A stretch of DNA of 64,000 nucleotides from UBA1765 sp045615885. Its GTDB lineage: Bacteria > Fibrobacterota > Fibrobacteria > Fibrobacterales > Fibrobacteraceae. Each line of letters opens with the position of its first letter. Within the stretch, counting starts at the first letter, position 1. Shown here in pieces: positions 51,823 through 61,336 of this stretch. The position numbers and the translations under genes are program-made. The stretch spans positions 61,723 through 125,722 of the forward strand of contig JAZLFR010000044.1 of NCBI GenBank assembly GCA_045615885.1, read 5' to 3'. The notes beneath the pieces are model-generated. The model had not been told where the DNA came from. It made no database searches and saw only the letters and a program-made list of their open reading frames with translations.

Positions 51823-52383
51823 TTAGATTTTTTTGCCCAGCATTTTTGCTTTTTCAAGTGCGTCTGTATTTTGAATGTCACCCTTGTCTTTTACGCCTGG
51901 CACTAAAACGCGACCACAATCTTCGATGTTGAAGTAGCGTAAAACCATTTCGTATTGCGTAGTGATTGCGTTGAACAGGTCGGGGAGCGTTGCGGCCCCG
52001 CAAAGTAGCAGGCATGCCTTGTGAATGTGGAACGTGTTGCGAAGCGGCGTGTGCAAACGGTCAATTGTTGCTGCCATCTGGGAACTGATTCCGTAAAAAT
52101 ACACCGGGGAAGCGATAACCAAAATTTCTGCGCGGGCGAGAGCTGCGTAGACTTTGTCCATGTCATCGTGGCGAGCGCAGTCGTTGCCTTCGCGCGTAAA
52201 ACATGTGTTGCAACCCGTGCAATGGGCAATGTTCATGCGAGCCACATTCAAGATTTCAACCTCATGAAGCTGGTTGCCATTGCTGTTACGTTGCTCGCGA
52301 ACGCCCTCCGCAAAAGCTTCCGCCAAAAGTTCCGTGTTGCCGTGAATGCGTGGGCTGCTCACAAGAATCAAAACTTTGCTCAT
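51823..52383 (-). CDS. Flavodoxin-fold NAD(P)H-dependent oxidoreductase
   Basis: A 186-residue flavoprotein of the FMN reductase/iron-sulfur flavoprotein group. The N-terminal phosphate loop is LVSSPRIHGNTELLAEAF, and SPVYFYGISSQM is the second FMN contact. A cysteine-rich segment (CTGCNTC, plus a further C in GNDCARHDDM) resembles the group that may bind a cluster. It is transcribed alone between the nuclease and GH9 genes. The electron partner is unknown. Confidence 0.85.
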   Translation of the reverse strand: MSKVLILVSSPRIHGNTELLAEAFAEGVREQRNSNGNQLHEVEILNVARMNIAHCTGCNTCFTREGNDCARHDDMDKVYAALARAEILVIASPVYFYGISSQMAATIDRLHTPLRNTFHIHKACLLLCGAATLPDLFNAITTQYEMVLRYFNIEDCGRVLVPGVKDKGDIQNTDALEKAKMLGKKI

Positions 52384-52488
52384 TGCAAGAAAGGTAGAAA
52401 AATCCGAAGCATAGGCTCATTTTAAAAGGGCGTAGCTTTATGCGTTTTCAGCATAATGTGGGTATGCTTTTGAAATGGGCATTCATTC

Positions 52489-53403
52489 TCATTCCTTCAA
52501 CAACTTTTCTGCAATCATTTCAACGTATTGACTGTTAAGCGGCATGTCTGTCGTTTCCGTTGTCGCGATAAAGTTTACCCCTTGCACATATCCGGCGCTT
52601 GCATAGATGCGTTCTTTTTCAACGGCGCTTTTAGCGTATTCGGAATCTTCCATCATGCCAAAATGCTCCCAGATAAATTCCTTGCGCGTTCGAATGTTTA
52701 GACATGTGAAATCTGGGTAGAATGTTGCCAGGCGCTTAGCTGCATTTCTGCCTTGAGAAGCACTTGCTCGGTGGTGCGTTTTGGGGGCGCCGAGATCCAC
52801 AAACGTTGTGTCAGTTTTTAACTGCGTTGGAATTCCTAATTGTATTGGCGCTTCGTAACGGTATGGAATTCCGAGCCTTGCAAGTGTGTCTGCAATAATG
52901 ATTTCTGACTTGGAGCGAACGCGCTCGCCTTTTGCCGTGAGAAGCGTTGGCAGGTCCTCTGCAAAACTCTTGCCCGTGTAGGGCATTGCTTGCCATCGCT
53001 CTGCATATTCGTCGTCTGGCAATCGGATCGGTGTGACAAGTTTTTTGCGTTCTGCTTTTAGGGTTGTGTATGCTTCTTCTAGTTCATTTGGTTTGTAGCT
53101 TTTGAAAAATGCCTTGACTTGTTTCAGTTCTTTTTGCGCCAGCTTGCAAATTTTTTCAAGATAGTCTTTTTGTGCTAGCTCCTTGATAAAGTCCATTTCA
53201 CTTTTTGGAATGTACATACCGATGGAATCGCCTGTTTGCGTGATATGAAAATACTGGGTGTATTTCCCTCGCGTCATAATTCTTAAATGCCCAGGGGAGA
53301 GCTTCTGGATTTGCTGACTCGCGCTTGTGTAGATTGCGGTGAGTTCTTCGATGGAATGAAGAATTTTTTCTTTGCTTTGTGTGGAGCGTGCTTTGTTTTG
53401 CAT
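52489..53403 (-). CDS. PD-(D/E)XK nuclease-like protein
   Basis: A 304-residue protein. The C-terminal half carries the restriction-endonuclease-like pattern: SKSEIIIADTLARLGIPYRYEAP (glutamate in alpha 1), FYPDFTCL (active-site aspartate) and KEFIWEHFGMM (glutamate where E-x-K is usual), then DSEYAKSA. The N-terminal half (about 1-150) is helical and lysine-rich. I recall many similar uncharacterised proteins. The gene reads away from the array of 34-bp dyads that begins 90 bp upstream of its start, which may be its regulatory region. Confidence 0.6.
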   Translation of the reverse strand: MQNKARSTQSKEKILHSIEELTAIYTSASQQIQKLSPGHLRIMTRGKYTQYFHITQTGDSIGMYIPKSEMDFIKELAQKDYLEKICKLAQKELKQVKAFFKSYKPNELEEAYTTLKAERKKLVTPIRLPDDEYAERWQAMPYTGKSFAEDLPTLLTAKGERVRSKSEIIIADTLARLGIPYRYEAPIQLGIPTQLKTDTTFVDLGAPKTHHRASASQGRNAAKRLATFYPDFTCLNIRTRKEFIWEHFGMMEDSEYAKSAVEKERIYASAGYVQGVNFIATTETTDMPLNSQYVEMIAEKLLKE

Positions 53404-54210
53404 GATTTTGCTTTGTTGCGGGTGCTTTTTTTGCGTTGCTAGTGTGGATTTGTTTGGCTGCGGTCAACTTTTGCTTTATCGGTGCTACTTTTGCTTATAA
53501 ATTGAGGCTATAATGTTGTTTTATAAGCGGTATTTTAATTTGTTCGATGCGAAAACAACCTGCCAACACATGAATTTGCTTATAAATTGAGGCTGAGGCC
53601 TTGTTTTATAAGTGAAATTTTAATTTGTATGGGAGTAAAAGCTGCTTTATAGCTCGAAAATGACTTATAAATCAAGCTCGGTATTTGGTTTTATAAGTAA
53701 AAATAGGTGGCAAAGTTTTTGCCATGTGCAAAAAATGCTCGATTTTGCTTATAAAAATGCGCTACAATTGAATTTTATAAGTGAATTCAAACTTTTGGGC
53801 TTGAAGTGGACGCCAGATGTACTTAATATTACGGTTTGAAATCGCGAAATGCGCAAAAAAACTGTAAAAGGGGCGCTTGAAAAACGAAGCGTTTAAACAA
53901 TACGCCAAAAATGCTTGCATCTACGGTCTAATTTACGAAAAATGTTAAAATAGAGCGTAAACATTTCAAATTTGCACATTGTTTGTGAGCAAAATAGAAA
54001 ATTTGGGTCCTGGTAAACAACAAAATCCCTGCGGGAAGTCGTTAAAAACTAAATTTTCTGAAAAATCGTTGATTTTATCATGCATTTGTGCTGTTGCGAT
54101 ACTCTTGTTGAGTAAACAGGGTGTGACCGTGACTCGCAAGGTGCTGTGTCGAGACAAAAAATACTGTCCAAAACGGTGCAATTGCAAAATCGCAAAAAAG
54201 GAATTTTAAT
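53404..54210. other. Non-coding region of about 800 bp holding the dyad array
   Basis: AT-rich stretch between the divergent nuclease and carboxypeptidase genes. The dyad array occupies 53494-53781. From 53782 to 54210 I see only AT-rich sequence, CGTAAACATTT-like words and the AAGGA site ahead of ATG 54211. A TTG-initiated frame of 76 codons at 53979 has no convincing features. Confidence 0.6.
53494..53781. repeat. Array of four 34-bp dyads, CTTATAAA-N17-TTTTATAAG, period 84-85 bp
   Basis: Four elements of exactly 34 bp lie at 53494-53527, 53579-53612, 53664-53697 and 53748-53781. Each has inverted 8-9 bp ends and a 17-bp centre; starts are 85, 85 and 84 bp apart. Centres of copies 1 and 2 share TTGAGGCT and a terminal TTG; copies 3 and 4 differ. 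The spacers (51, 51, 50 bp) share only short words such as ATTTTAATTTGT. Dimer-bound operators, origin-like iterons or recombination sites are possible. Confidence 0.85.
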
Positions 54211-55722
54211 ATGTTCATGGATATTGACTCTGCACTTTCTCATGTAAAAAAGGTCCTCGCAGAAGTACGCACTTACAATCACGCGTGCTCCATTTTGAAT
54301 TTTGACCAAGAAACTATTTGCCCGCCCAAGGCTATGGAAGAACAGGGTGAAATAGCGGCTTTTCTTTCTAATAAGGCATTTAAGTTGCAGAAGGATGAGT
54401 GCTATACGCAGGCATGCAAGTATGTTTATGTACATCGCGAAGAATTGAAAAATGAGTTTGATTGTGCGCTCGCTGAAACTTTGCATCGTGACTATGTGCG
54501 AGAAAAGAACATTACGCCGGCCATGCAGCATGAATCTTCGCTCATTTATAACCGCGCCTATGTGAACTGGCTGAATGCCAAAAAGGCTGCGGACTTTAAA
54601 ATTTTTGCGCCGTCGCTTAAGGAAGTTCGTGATTGGCAGCTTAAGGAAGTTTCGCTCAATGAACATCGCAAGCCGCTTGCCTATGATACCATTTTCGATG
54701 CTTACGAGCGCGGCCTCACGAGCGCCGACCTCGATGCAACTTTCAACAAGTGCAAGGAACGCCTTGTACCGCTTCTCAAAAAGATTGTTGCTAGCAAAAA
54801 GAAAATCCGCACAGATTTTTTGAGTCGCGTTGTAACAGACGAGGCTCAAACGAAAATGGCTCGTTACTTGCTCGAAACCATGGGCTTTGACTTTAGCCGC
54901 GGTGCTTTCACGACAACGGAACACCCGTTTACAACCGAGCCGGGCAAAAACGATGTACGCGTGACGACTCACTACTACCCAGACATGTTCTATTCAAGCA
55001 TGTTCAGCATTATTCACGAAGGCGGCCACGCACTTTTTGAACAGAACCAGCCAAAAGAAAACTTCGAGCATTTCATTGAATACAACAAGACCATGGGCAT
55101 GCACGAGTCCACGAGCCGTTTCTATGAAAACCGCATTGGCCGCAGCAAGGAATTTATCCACCTGATTTATCCAAAGACTTGCGAACTGTTCCCCGAAGCT
55201 ATGCACGACGTGAGCGAGCGTGAGCTTTATGAAGCTATGAACATCGTCAAGCCGTCCCTTATCCGCACAGAGGCTGACGAGTTCACCTACACCTTCCATG
55301 TCATCATACGCTATGAAATCGAAAAGCTCATTGTGAGCGGGGAAGTCGACATTGAAGAATTGCCGCGCATTTGGAACGACAAGTATGAAGAATATTTAGG
55401 TGTTCGTCCGGAAAATGACCGCGAAGGCATTTTGCAAGATGTGCATTGGTCTAGCGGCTTTGGCTACTTCCCGACGTATGCGCTCGGCAATATGTACAAC
55501 GCCATGTACTACAACAAGATGAATGAAGAATTCGACCTTAAATCTGCCGTCGCATCCGGTGATTTTGAACAAATTAACGGCTGGATGCGCGAGCGTGTTT
55601 GGGCGCGTGCAGACCGCGATGACCCTAAAACCTGGCTCATGGGCATTACGGGGCGAACATTTACGGCAGATGATTTTCTGGATTATCTCGAAAAGAAATA
55701 TTCGGAAATTTACGAGTTGTAA
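54211..55722 (+). CDS. M32 carboxypeptidase (Taq-type)
   Basis: A zinc metallocarboxypeptidase of 503 residues that trims C-terminal amino acids in the cytoplasm. The active site HEGGH near 269-273 in IIHEGGHALFEQ, plus GMHESTSRFYENRIGRS with the third zinc ligand, identifies family M32. The N-terminal LNFDQETICPPKAMEEQGE is the family's DxxT-like block. AAGGA precedes the ATG at 54211. It is followed by a terminator; the upstream flank is the dyad-array region. Confidence 0.93.
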   Translation: MFMDIDSALSHVKKVLAEVRTYNHACSILNFDQETICPPKAMEEQGEIAAFLSNKAFKLQKDECYTQACKYVYVHREELKNEFDCALAETLHRDYVREKNITPAMQHESSLIYNRAYVNWLNAKKAADFKIFAPSLKEVRDWQLKEVSLNEHRKPLAYDTIFDAYERGLTSADLDATFNKCKERLVPLLKKIVASKKKIRTDFLSRVVTDEAQTKMARYLLETMGFDFSRGAFTTTEHPFTTEPGKNDVRVTTHYYPDMFYSSMFSIIHEGGHALFEQNQPKENFEHFIEYNKTMGMHESTSRFYENRIGRSKEFIHLIYPKTCELFPEAMHDVSERELYEAMNIVKPSLIRTEADEFTYTFHVIIRYEIEKLIVSGEVDIEELPRIWNDKYEEYLGVRPENDREGILQDVHWSSGFGYFPTYALGNMYNAMYYNKMNEEFDLKSAVASGDFEQINGWMRERVWARADRDDPKTWLMGITGRTFTADDFLDYLEKKYSEIYEL

Positions 55723-55728
55723 CAAATT

Positions 55729-55752
55729 GGGGCGATTTCGCCCCTTTTTTGT
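55729..55752 (+). terminator. Terminator of the carboxypeptidase gene
   Basis: The stem GGGGCGA / TCGCCCC with a TT loop is followed by TTTTTTGTTG. Confidence 0.85.
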
Positions 55753-55829
55753 TGTGCATAATCATATTTTCTGCTTATCGGTATTTTCTATTTAACTATT
55801 TTTTTGTTGTATTGATTTTTGGAGAATAT

Positions 55830-58151
55830 ATGCATATTAAGACTACTGCCGCATTTCTCTTTATGTCTGCCATGGCATTTGCCGGTGGCGACAATTTTTC
55901 TATTGCACCCGAAAATTTCCGTATCGGTGAAGAAATCAAGCTGGACGTGATGACCGCTATCGGGGAACCTGAACAGAAGGTTCGCTCCATTGCTCCGGCC
56001 AAGGTTGATGGTTCTGCCCAGCTCTATATGCGCTTGAAAGTAGATGGTTCCGTCTATGGCATCTACGAAGGCAAGCTGAACCCAGTGCCGTACCGTCATT
56101 TTTATGCATTTGATTTGAAGGCAAACAAGCTTACGATGCAGGAAGCCATGAAAATGAAGTTCTATGGCAAGCGCCGTTCCAAGCCGTACCGCGACGAACC
56201 GGAACTCTACTTCGATGGCGACCGCATCTATTCTCCGCATGTGCCGGTCCTCTATTTCATGAACAATGGGGAGTGGGACCGCTTGGAAGCAATCCTTGCT
56301 CCGGGCATTCTTAATGCGGTTTCCAATAATCCTGATGCTCAGATTTTGTACAATGGCAAAAAGAAAACTTTGCCGCAGGAGATATTCCCTGTTGACGCTG
56401 GTTTCTTCTATGCGGAATTTAGCGCCCCGGGTTATTTTACCTTTGTCGATGCAGTCAATATTCAACCGAACAAGACCACGACCCTTCGTGTAACGCCAAT
56501 GAAGGGCACCGGGGAACGAGTTTCATTTTTCCCGAACATTACCGAAAAGCAACTTGCCGATGCTGACTCCCTTGTGAAGGTGGAAGCGCTGTATGATGTA
56601 TTCCGCAAGGATTCCTTGGCTGTTCTCGATACACTTTCGGGTGGCAACTATTCCGATGTGTATCCGCCAAAGAAAACCTTTGAAAATGCAGACTCTGCAA
56701 AGTATGCCGCATATTCCAAGGCTTATGATTCTCTTTACAATGCAGGCTTGAGCTCCTGGATGAACCAGCGTTTGGAACCGGTTGTCAAGCTTTCCGAAAT
56801 AGTTCATGAACGCCTTGCTGAATTTGAAAGCAAGGAACTTCGCCAACTTCTGGTTCCGGTTGAAGTGTTCAAGTTCCAGTCTGCAAATGCTGCTCCAGTC
56901 GCTGAACCAGCTCCTGCTCCGCAGCCGGCTCAGCCAGCTCCGGTTGCCGTTGCTGACTCCTCTGCTCCTGTGGATTCCGCTTTTGTAGATTCTGCAGCAG
57001 CTCCAGCTCCGGTAGTGCTTGTTCCGCTCGACTCTGTACGCTTGACATTCAAGTCTGCCGATGGCCGTTTTGATTTCACTTGGGTCGGAAAACTTGAACA
57101 GGGCGATCTTGCTCAGGTAGCCAATGCGCTGGAAAAGAATGAAAACATTCAGACTGTCGTATACATTCAAAACGACAAGCCGGTTTGGTTCTTTGAAAAT
57201 AATGCTGTAGTAGCGCGTAAACACTATCGTTACCAGAACATTGAATTTGTTTATGCTGGCATGATCTACAAGGGCGTCGGCCACTTTGTTTTGCCGGAAG
57301 ATGTCTTGAAGCAGCAGGAAGTTCAGGATTGGCTCAATCCTAAGGCTGCCGTTGTTGAAAAGAAGGATTCCTCAGTAACTGCGGCTCCTGCAGATACAGC
57401 AAAAAAGGATTCTGTAGAAAAGACAAATCCTTTTTGGGGTGATGTGGTAAAGGTTGACTCCGCTAGCTTCCGCTATCACGGCAAGGTTGTCGGTATCTCT
57501 GGCTTCTACATTCAGGCAAAGGAAGTTTCTCAGGAACAGTATCGCAAGAATATTGTAGAATACCATTTGACAAAGCACAAAGATCGCTCCACATACGAAG
57601 GTGGCGAAAGACCTGTGCACAACATTACATGGAACGATGCTCGCGAATATTGCCAGGCTCTTGGTGGCGATTTGCCGACAGAAGCCCAGTGGGAATTTGC
57701 TGCACGTGCTGGCGGCAATGACGGCTTTGTTTGGGACGCTCTTGGTGGCAAGGCAGATGATTATGCCGTCTATAGGGAAAATGCTGGTAAGGACCAAAAG
57801 GGCCCGCAGCCAGTTGGTTCCAAGAAGCCGAATGCATGGGGCATCTATGACATGGCTGGTAACGTGGCTGAATGGACTCGCGACAGCTATTCCTTCTTCA
57901 GCTTCTATGATGAAGATGTGAACCCGACAGGCGCTATGCTCGGTTATACCAAGGTGTTCAAGGGTGGATCCTTCGATAGTAAGGAAAAATACCTGAATGC
58001 TTCTTCTCGTGACGACGAAGACCCACGCTATTGGGGCGAAAGAATCGGCTTCCGTTGCATGTTCCCGCTTGCTCCAGCTGCAAAGCCGGAGGCTGAACAG
58101 AAGCCTGCCGAAGAAGCAAAGCCTGCAGAAGAAAAAACTGCAACTAAGTAA
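55830..58151 (+). CDS. Secreted protein with C-terminal SUMF/FGE-like domain
   Basis: A 773-residue protein. ATG 55830 (GGAGAATAT upstream) gives a normal signal peptide, MHIKTTAAFLFMSAMAFAGG. The first 200 residues include a PEGA-like strand set (YFTFVDAVNIQPNKTTTLRVTP), then a linker rich in proline and alanine (about 375-415), and from about 555 a formylglycine-generating-enzyme-type domain (HNITWNDAREYCQALGGDLPTEAQWEF, YDMAGNVAEWTRD, RIGFRCMFP). Catalytic FGE cysteines are not apparent, so it is more likely a binding or structural version. A membrane protein follows. Confidence 0.75.
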   Translation: MHIKTTAAFLFMSAMAFAGGDNFSIAPENFRIGEEIKLDVMTAIGEPEQKVRSIAPAKVDGSAQLYMRLKVDGSVYGIYEGKLNPVPYRHFYAFDLKANKLTMQEAMKMKFYGKRRSKPYRDEPELYFDGDRIYSPHVPVLYFMNNGEWDRLEAILAPGILNAVSNNPDAQILYNGKKKTLPQEIFPVDAGFFYAEFSAPGYFTFVDAVNIQPNKTTTLRVTPMKGTGERVSFFPNITEKQLADADSLVKVEALYDVFRKDSLAVLDTLSGGNYSDVYPPKKTFENADSAKYAAYSKAYDSLYNAGLSSWMNQRLEPVVKLSEIVHERLAEFESKELRQLLVPVEVFKFQSANAAPVAEPAPAPQPAQPAPVAVADSSAPVDSAFVDSAAAPAPVVLVPLDSVRLTFKSADGRFDFTWVGKLEQGDLAQVANALEKNENIQTVVYIQNDKPVWFFENNAVVARKHYRYQNIEFVYAGMIYKGVGHFVLPEDVLKQQEVQDWLNPKAAVVEKKDSSVTAAPADTAKKDSVEKTNPFWGDVVKVDSASFRYHGKVVGISGFYIQAKEVSQEQYRKNIVEYHLTKHKDRSTYEGGERPVHNITWNDAREYCQALGGDLPTEAQWEFAARAGGNDGFVWDALGGKADDYAVYRENAGKDQKGPQPVGSKKPNAWGIYDMAGNVAEWTRDSYSFFSFYDEDVNPTGAMLGYTKVFKGGSFDSKEKYLNASSRDDEDPRYWGERIGFRCMFPLAPAAKPEAEQKPAEEAKPAEEKTATK

Positions 58152-58167
58152 CGATTTTTAACTCTTT

Positions 58168-58210
58168 ATCGGGTGATGGCTTGTTTGCTATCGCCCGATT
58201 TCTATTTTAT
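58168..58210 (+). terminator. Terminator after the SUMF-domain gene
   Basis: The 13-bp stem ATCGGGTGATGGC / GCTATCGCCCGAT (two G-T pairs) with a TTGTTT loop is followed by TTCTATTTTAT. Confidence 0.7.
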
Positions 58211-58235
58211 AGCTGTATTCATTAAGGAGTTTTTG

Positions 58236-58823
58236 ATGGCTGAAAAGAAAGAAGAAGTGGCGCAAAAGGATGTTGTGTTCAAAGTCCTGTCTTCACTTCC
58301 GTATGCCTTGATTTTTGTGGCATTCTGTTTGCCGCTCGTTGTGTTCTCTTGTGCCGGTGCCCCGAATTCAAAGGAGGGCGGCACAGAAATTGCAAGCTTC
58401 AATACTTATGAACTTGCTGGTGGTGTAAAGCTTGATGATGTGGATAATGAAAATTTCCAAAAGCATTTGACTGGCATAAAGAAGGCGAACCCCGATGCCG
58501 CGGCCCAGTTTAATTTGCTGGAACAACCGAATTATGTTCTTTACGGAGTTTTCATTGGCATTGCAATCGCTGCGCTCTTTGCCTGGTTTACGCCGGTCGG
58601 CTCGTTCATCATGGGCTTCTGCTCATTCTCCATCATGTGGATGTTCATCTACCAGCTTTCTCAGGTGCTGCAGGGAATGGGCATTGCTTCGTTTGTTTAT
58701 GTCGAGGCCTCGTATGGCGCGTACGCCGCAAGTGCTCTTTTCATAATCGGCTTTGCCATGAACATGGCAACCCTCGTGCGCCCGTTCCTTGAAAAACGGC
58801 GTGCGAAAAAGTTGGCGAAGTAG
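58236..58823 (+). CDS. Membrane protein of unknown function, four predicted helices
   Basis: A 195-residue protein. ATG 58236 is preceded by AAGGAG; the frame extends 21 codons upstream but would lose this site. Helices lie at about 22-40, 100-120, 122-146 and 154-175, with an external-looking loop between the first two that begins at a cysteine (SCAGAP). It converges on hrpB with only two bases between the stops. No family recognised. Confidence 0.65.
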   Translation: MAEKKEEVAQKDVVFKVLSSLPYALIFVAFCLPLVVFSCAGAPNSKEGGTEIASFNTYELAGGVKLDDVDNENFQKHLTGIKKANPDAAAQFNLLEQPNYVLYGVFIGIAIAALFAWFTPVGSFIMGFCSFSIMWMFIYQLSQVLQGMGIASFVYVEASYGAYAASALFIIGFAMNMATLVRPFLEKRRAKKLAK

Positions 58824-58825
58824 AA

Positions 58826-61243
58826 TTACACTTCCACTTTTTCTGGCCAAGGATGCTTCGGGTAACGACCCCGAAGCTCTTTTCGTATTTCGGGGTAGGT
58901 GTTCTGCCAAAAGCCGGTCAGGTCCCAGGTCTTTTGCACGGTTCTAAAGTTCGGGGCCAAAATGTCGTAGCGCACTGGGACCTTGCCTTGCGCAATAAAG
59001 TGCTTGCCCTTGTTTTGCATAAAGTCTTCGAGGCGGGCTGAAATTTCAACGGGGCCTTCTTCCGGGTATGCGTAGCGTGCCTTTTTGCCGTTCGGGAGCA
59101 CCATGGAATCCGGGAAGTTCTGTTTTAACCACGGCATCATGGAACTGCCGAAATAGTCGATTAGAATGTTGCGGTAGCGTTCCGGGTTCAAGTCGCGCTG
59201 CATAAAAACATTGCTCACGAACTCGTCCATGATAAGTTCCATGTCTTCATCAGTCCAGGTGGGGAGACTGAATTCCGGGAAGTGTTCTGCGGCAAGTTTC
59301 ATTTTGACAAACAAGGTTCTGTTGTCATCGTCAAGGTACAGGTGCGTGAGGTTTTCGCGGTTGAAGCGTTCGAGCCAAGTGGGGGCGCAAAGTTCCTTGA
59401 GCTTTGCTAGAACTTCTGGTGAAGCTTCTTGTGGCAAAACCTCCCTGCGCGAAATTTCGGTATCGCCGTTCTTGCGGATTTCAATGCCTATGTAGCGTTC
59501 CTGGCCACTGCGCCAAAAGAGCTCGTATTCAAAGGTGTCTTCGGAACTGTGTAGCAGGCTTTCTGGAATGTCGAGGAATGCCGCCGTGTGCAATTCGTTC
59601 TTGTTGCCGCCGCCCGTGCGTAGTAGCGAAAACGCTAAGATCGCCTTTGAATTTTCGGCGTCGGCAAGGAGCGTCGTTCCGTTTTGGAACTTGAAAGCGT
59701 TCCCTGCACGCGTGGCGAGGTTGTCTGCAAAATGTGTTAAAAGTTCCGGCAGAATTTCATTGAACTTTTTGTTCGGATATTTTTTTGCCTGAGCAAATTT
59801 TGTGAGCTTATCGAAAATGTAGGTGACTTCGCGCGGGGTGCGTCGGCTTTCTATGTCGTTTGCAAGTTCCTGCAAATCTAGAGAGCGCTTTTCGCGAGCA
59901 AAGAATTCGTTCCCTGCATCGAGCCATGCAAAAATCGCAAGAAGCTCTGCATTGATGCTTTGCAGGCGAAGGAATGCCTCGGCAAGTTTCAAGTCGCTGA
60001 GCGGAGTTTGCAATGCAACTTTGCCAAGTTCCGTGATGGAGCCGTTTTCAAGGAATCCGAGTTTTGTGAGTGCCGTGCTTGCGCGAGCAATTTTAGAATC
60101 TTCTGGGCTGCTGAGTAGCGATAGCGAGTTGCCTGCTTCTCCATTTTTTTCAAGTGCTGCCTTGCAAAGCAAAAAACGCTGCAAGTCCATCTTGAAAACT
60201 TCTGGAACAATGCCCTGCGGCATGCGTGTTTCTTCGCTTTCATTCCAGAGCCTTATGCACACACCCTTTTGCGTACGGCCCGCGCGCCCTGTGCGCTGCA
60301 CCGCGTTTTGCAAGCTGATTCTTGCAAGTCGCAGAATGTTCAAGTTCTCTTCTTCACGGAATTCCGTTGTGCGTTCAAGGCCAGAGTCAATGACACCCGT
60401 AACATTTGGAACTGTCAAGGAAGTTTCAGCAATGTTCGTCGTAAAAATGATGCGAGGTTCTTGAGTTTCTTCAAAGATCTGGTCCTGGATTTCGCGGGAT
60501 TGCCCGCCGAAAAGTTCCAGGCATTTTACCTTGCCACCATAGGCGATGTCTACAGCATCGTGGGCGCTCTTGATTTCGCCCTTGCCTGGCAAAAATACGA
60601 GTGTCGTTTGCCAAACATCGTTGCGTTCCAGGGTTCGCAAGGCCTTGATGATTTCATCGTTTAAGCGTGAACCTGCATTTTGCTGCTGATGTAAAATGCT
60701 AACGGGGTAGAGAGAGATCCCTGCTTCAAGGCATTTTGTTTGCAGTGCTTTTTCGATAGGTTCGATATCTAGCTTTGCAGAAAGCACGGCGATGCGTGGC
60801 GCGTTTGGCTTGTTCCTGCGCGCTGTAAAATAGGCAAAGAGCAAATCCATGTCGGCGCGGCGTTCATGAAATTCGTCAAACAAAATCCAGTCGGCGTTTT
60901 CTTCGCCATGCAAAAGTTCTTGAAGGTAGTTGCCGTATGTCTGGAAAATGATTCGCGTTTTACTGCCTACTGCGCGTTCCATGCGGAATTTGTAACCTGC
61001 GGTTTGGCCACACTCTTCACCAAGGCACTTTGAAAAATATTTTGCAAGCTCGAGTGCCGCAAGGCGGCGCGGTTCCAGAACGATGATTTTGCCGGTGCAC
61101 TTTGTAGAAAGGTAATACGGAAAAAACAAGGATTTACCGCTACCTGTTGGCGCTGTGAGAAGAATGTCCCGATTGCTTTCGAGATGCGCGTCTAGTGCAG
61201 GGACTGAAGCTGCAAGTGCAAATTTTTCAAAGGCTTTGAGCAT
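58826..61243 (-). CDS. hrpB: DEAH-type helicase HrpB
   Basis: An 805-residue ATP-dependent helicase of the HrpB group. Walker A is APTGSGKS (31-38), motif II is DEFH (123-126, in LFDEFHER), motif V region ATNIAETSLTVPNVTGVID-like, motif VI QRTGRAGR. The C-terminal HrpB domain ends GRYPKHPWPEKVEV, the usual ending of the family. It is transcribed alone; its role in RNA metabolism is not well defined in most bacteria. Confidence 0.92.
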   Translation of the reverse strand: MLKAFEKFALAASVPALDAHLESNRDILLTAPTGSGKSLFFPYYLSTKCTGKIIVLEPRRLAALELAKYFSKCLGEECGQTAGYKFRMERAVGSKTRIIFQTYGNYLQELLHGEENADWILFDEFHERRADMDLLFAYFTARRNKPNAPRIAVLSAKLDIEPIEKALQTKCLEAGISLYPVSILHQQQNAGSRLNDEIIKALRTLERNDVWQTTLVFLPGKGEIKSAHDAVDIAYGGKVKCLELFGGQSREIQDQIFEETQEPRIIFTTNIAETSLTVPNVTGVIDSGLERTTEFREEENLNILRLARISLQNAVQRTGRAGRTQKGVCIRLWNESEETRMPQGIVPEVFKMDLQRFLLCKAALEKNGEAGNSLSLLSSPEDSKIARASTALTKLGFLENGSITELGKVALQTPLSDLKLAEAFLRLQSINAELLAIFAWLDAGNEFFAREKRSLDLQELANDIESRRTPREVTYIFDKLTKFAQAKKYPNKKFNEILPELLTHFADNLATRAGNAFKFQNGTTLLADAENSKAILAFSLLRTGGGNKNELHTAAFLDIPESLLHSSEDTFEYELFWRSGQERYIGIEIRKNGDTEISRREVLPQEASPEVLAKLKELCAPTWLERFNRENLTHLYLDDDNRTLFVKMKLAAEHFPEFSLPTWTDEDMELIMDEFVSNVFMQRDLNPERYRNILIDYFGSSMMPWLKQNFPDSMVLPNGKKARYAYPEEGPVEISARLEDFMQNKGKHFIAQGKVPVRYDILAPNFRTVQKTWDLTGFWQNTYPEIRKELRGRYPKHPWPEKVEV

Positions 61244-61336
61244 GGGGTAAATTTAGAAATGTAGGTTGAGATTCCATAAATTCTATGAGTATATAGTATT
61301 ATTAGTTTTTATTAAATTTCCGTAAAGGAGGTCTCT

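Noticed and set aside
53494..53781. CRISPR array
   Set aside because: Regular spacing, but the conserved parts are short inverted arms, not a long direct repeat, and there is no cas gene in the window.
53494..53781. loxP-like recombination sites (also 34 bp)
   Set aside because: Arms are 8-9 bp with a 17-bp centre, unlike 13-8-13, and no tyrosine recombinase gene is near.
53979..54209. 76-codon frame starting with TTG upstream of the carboxypeptidase
   Set aside because: No ribosome-binding site, no recognisable feature, and it lies in AT-rich non-coding sequence.
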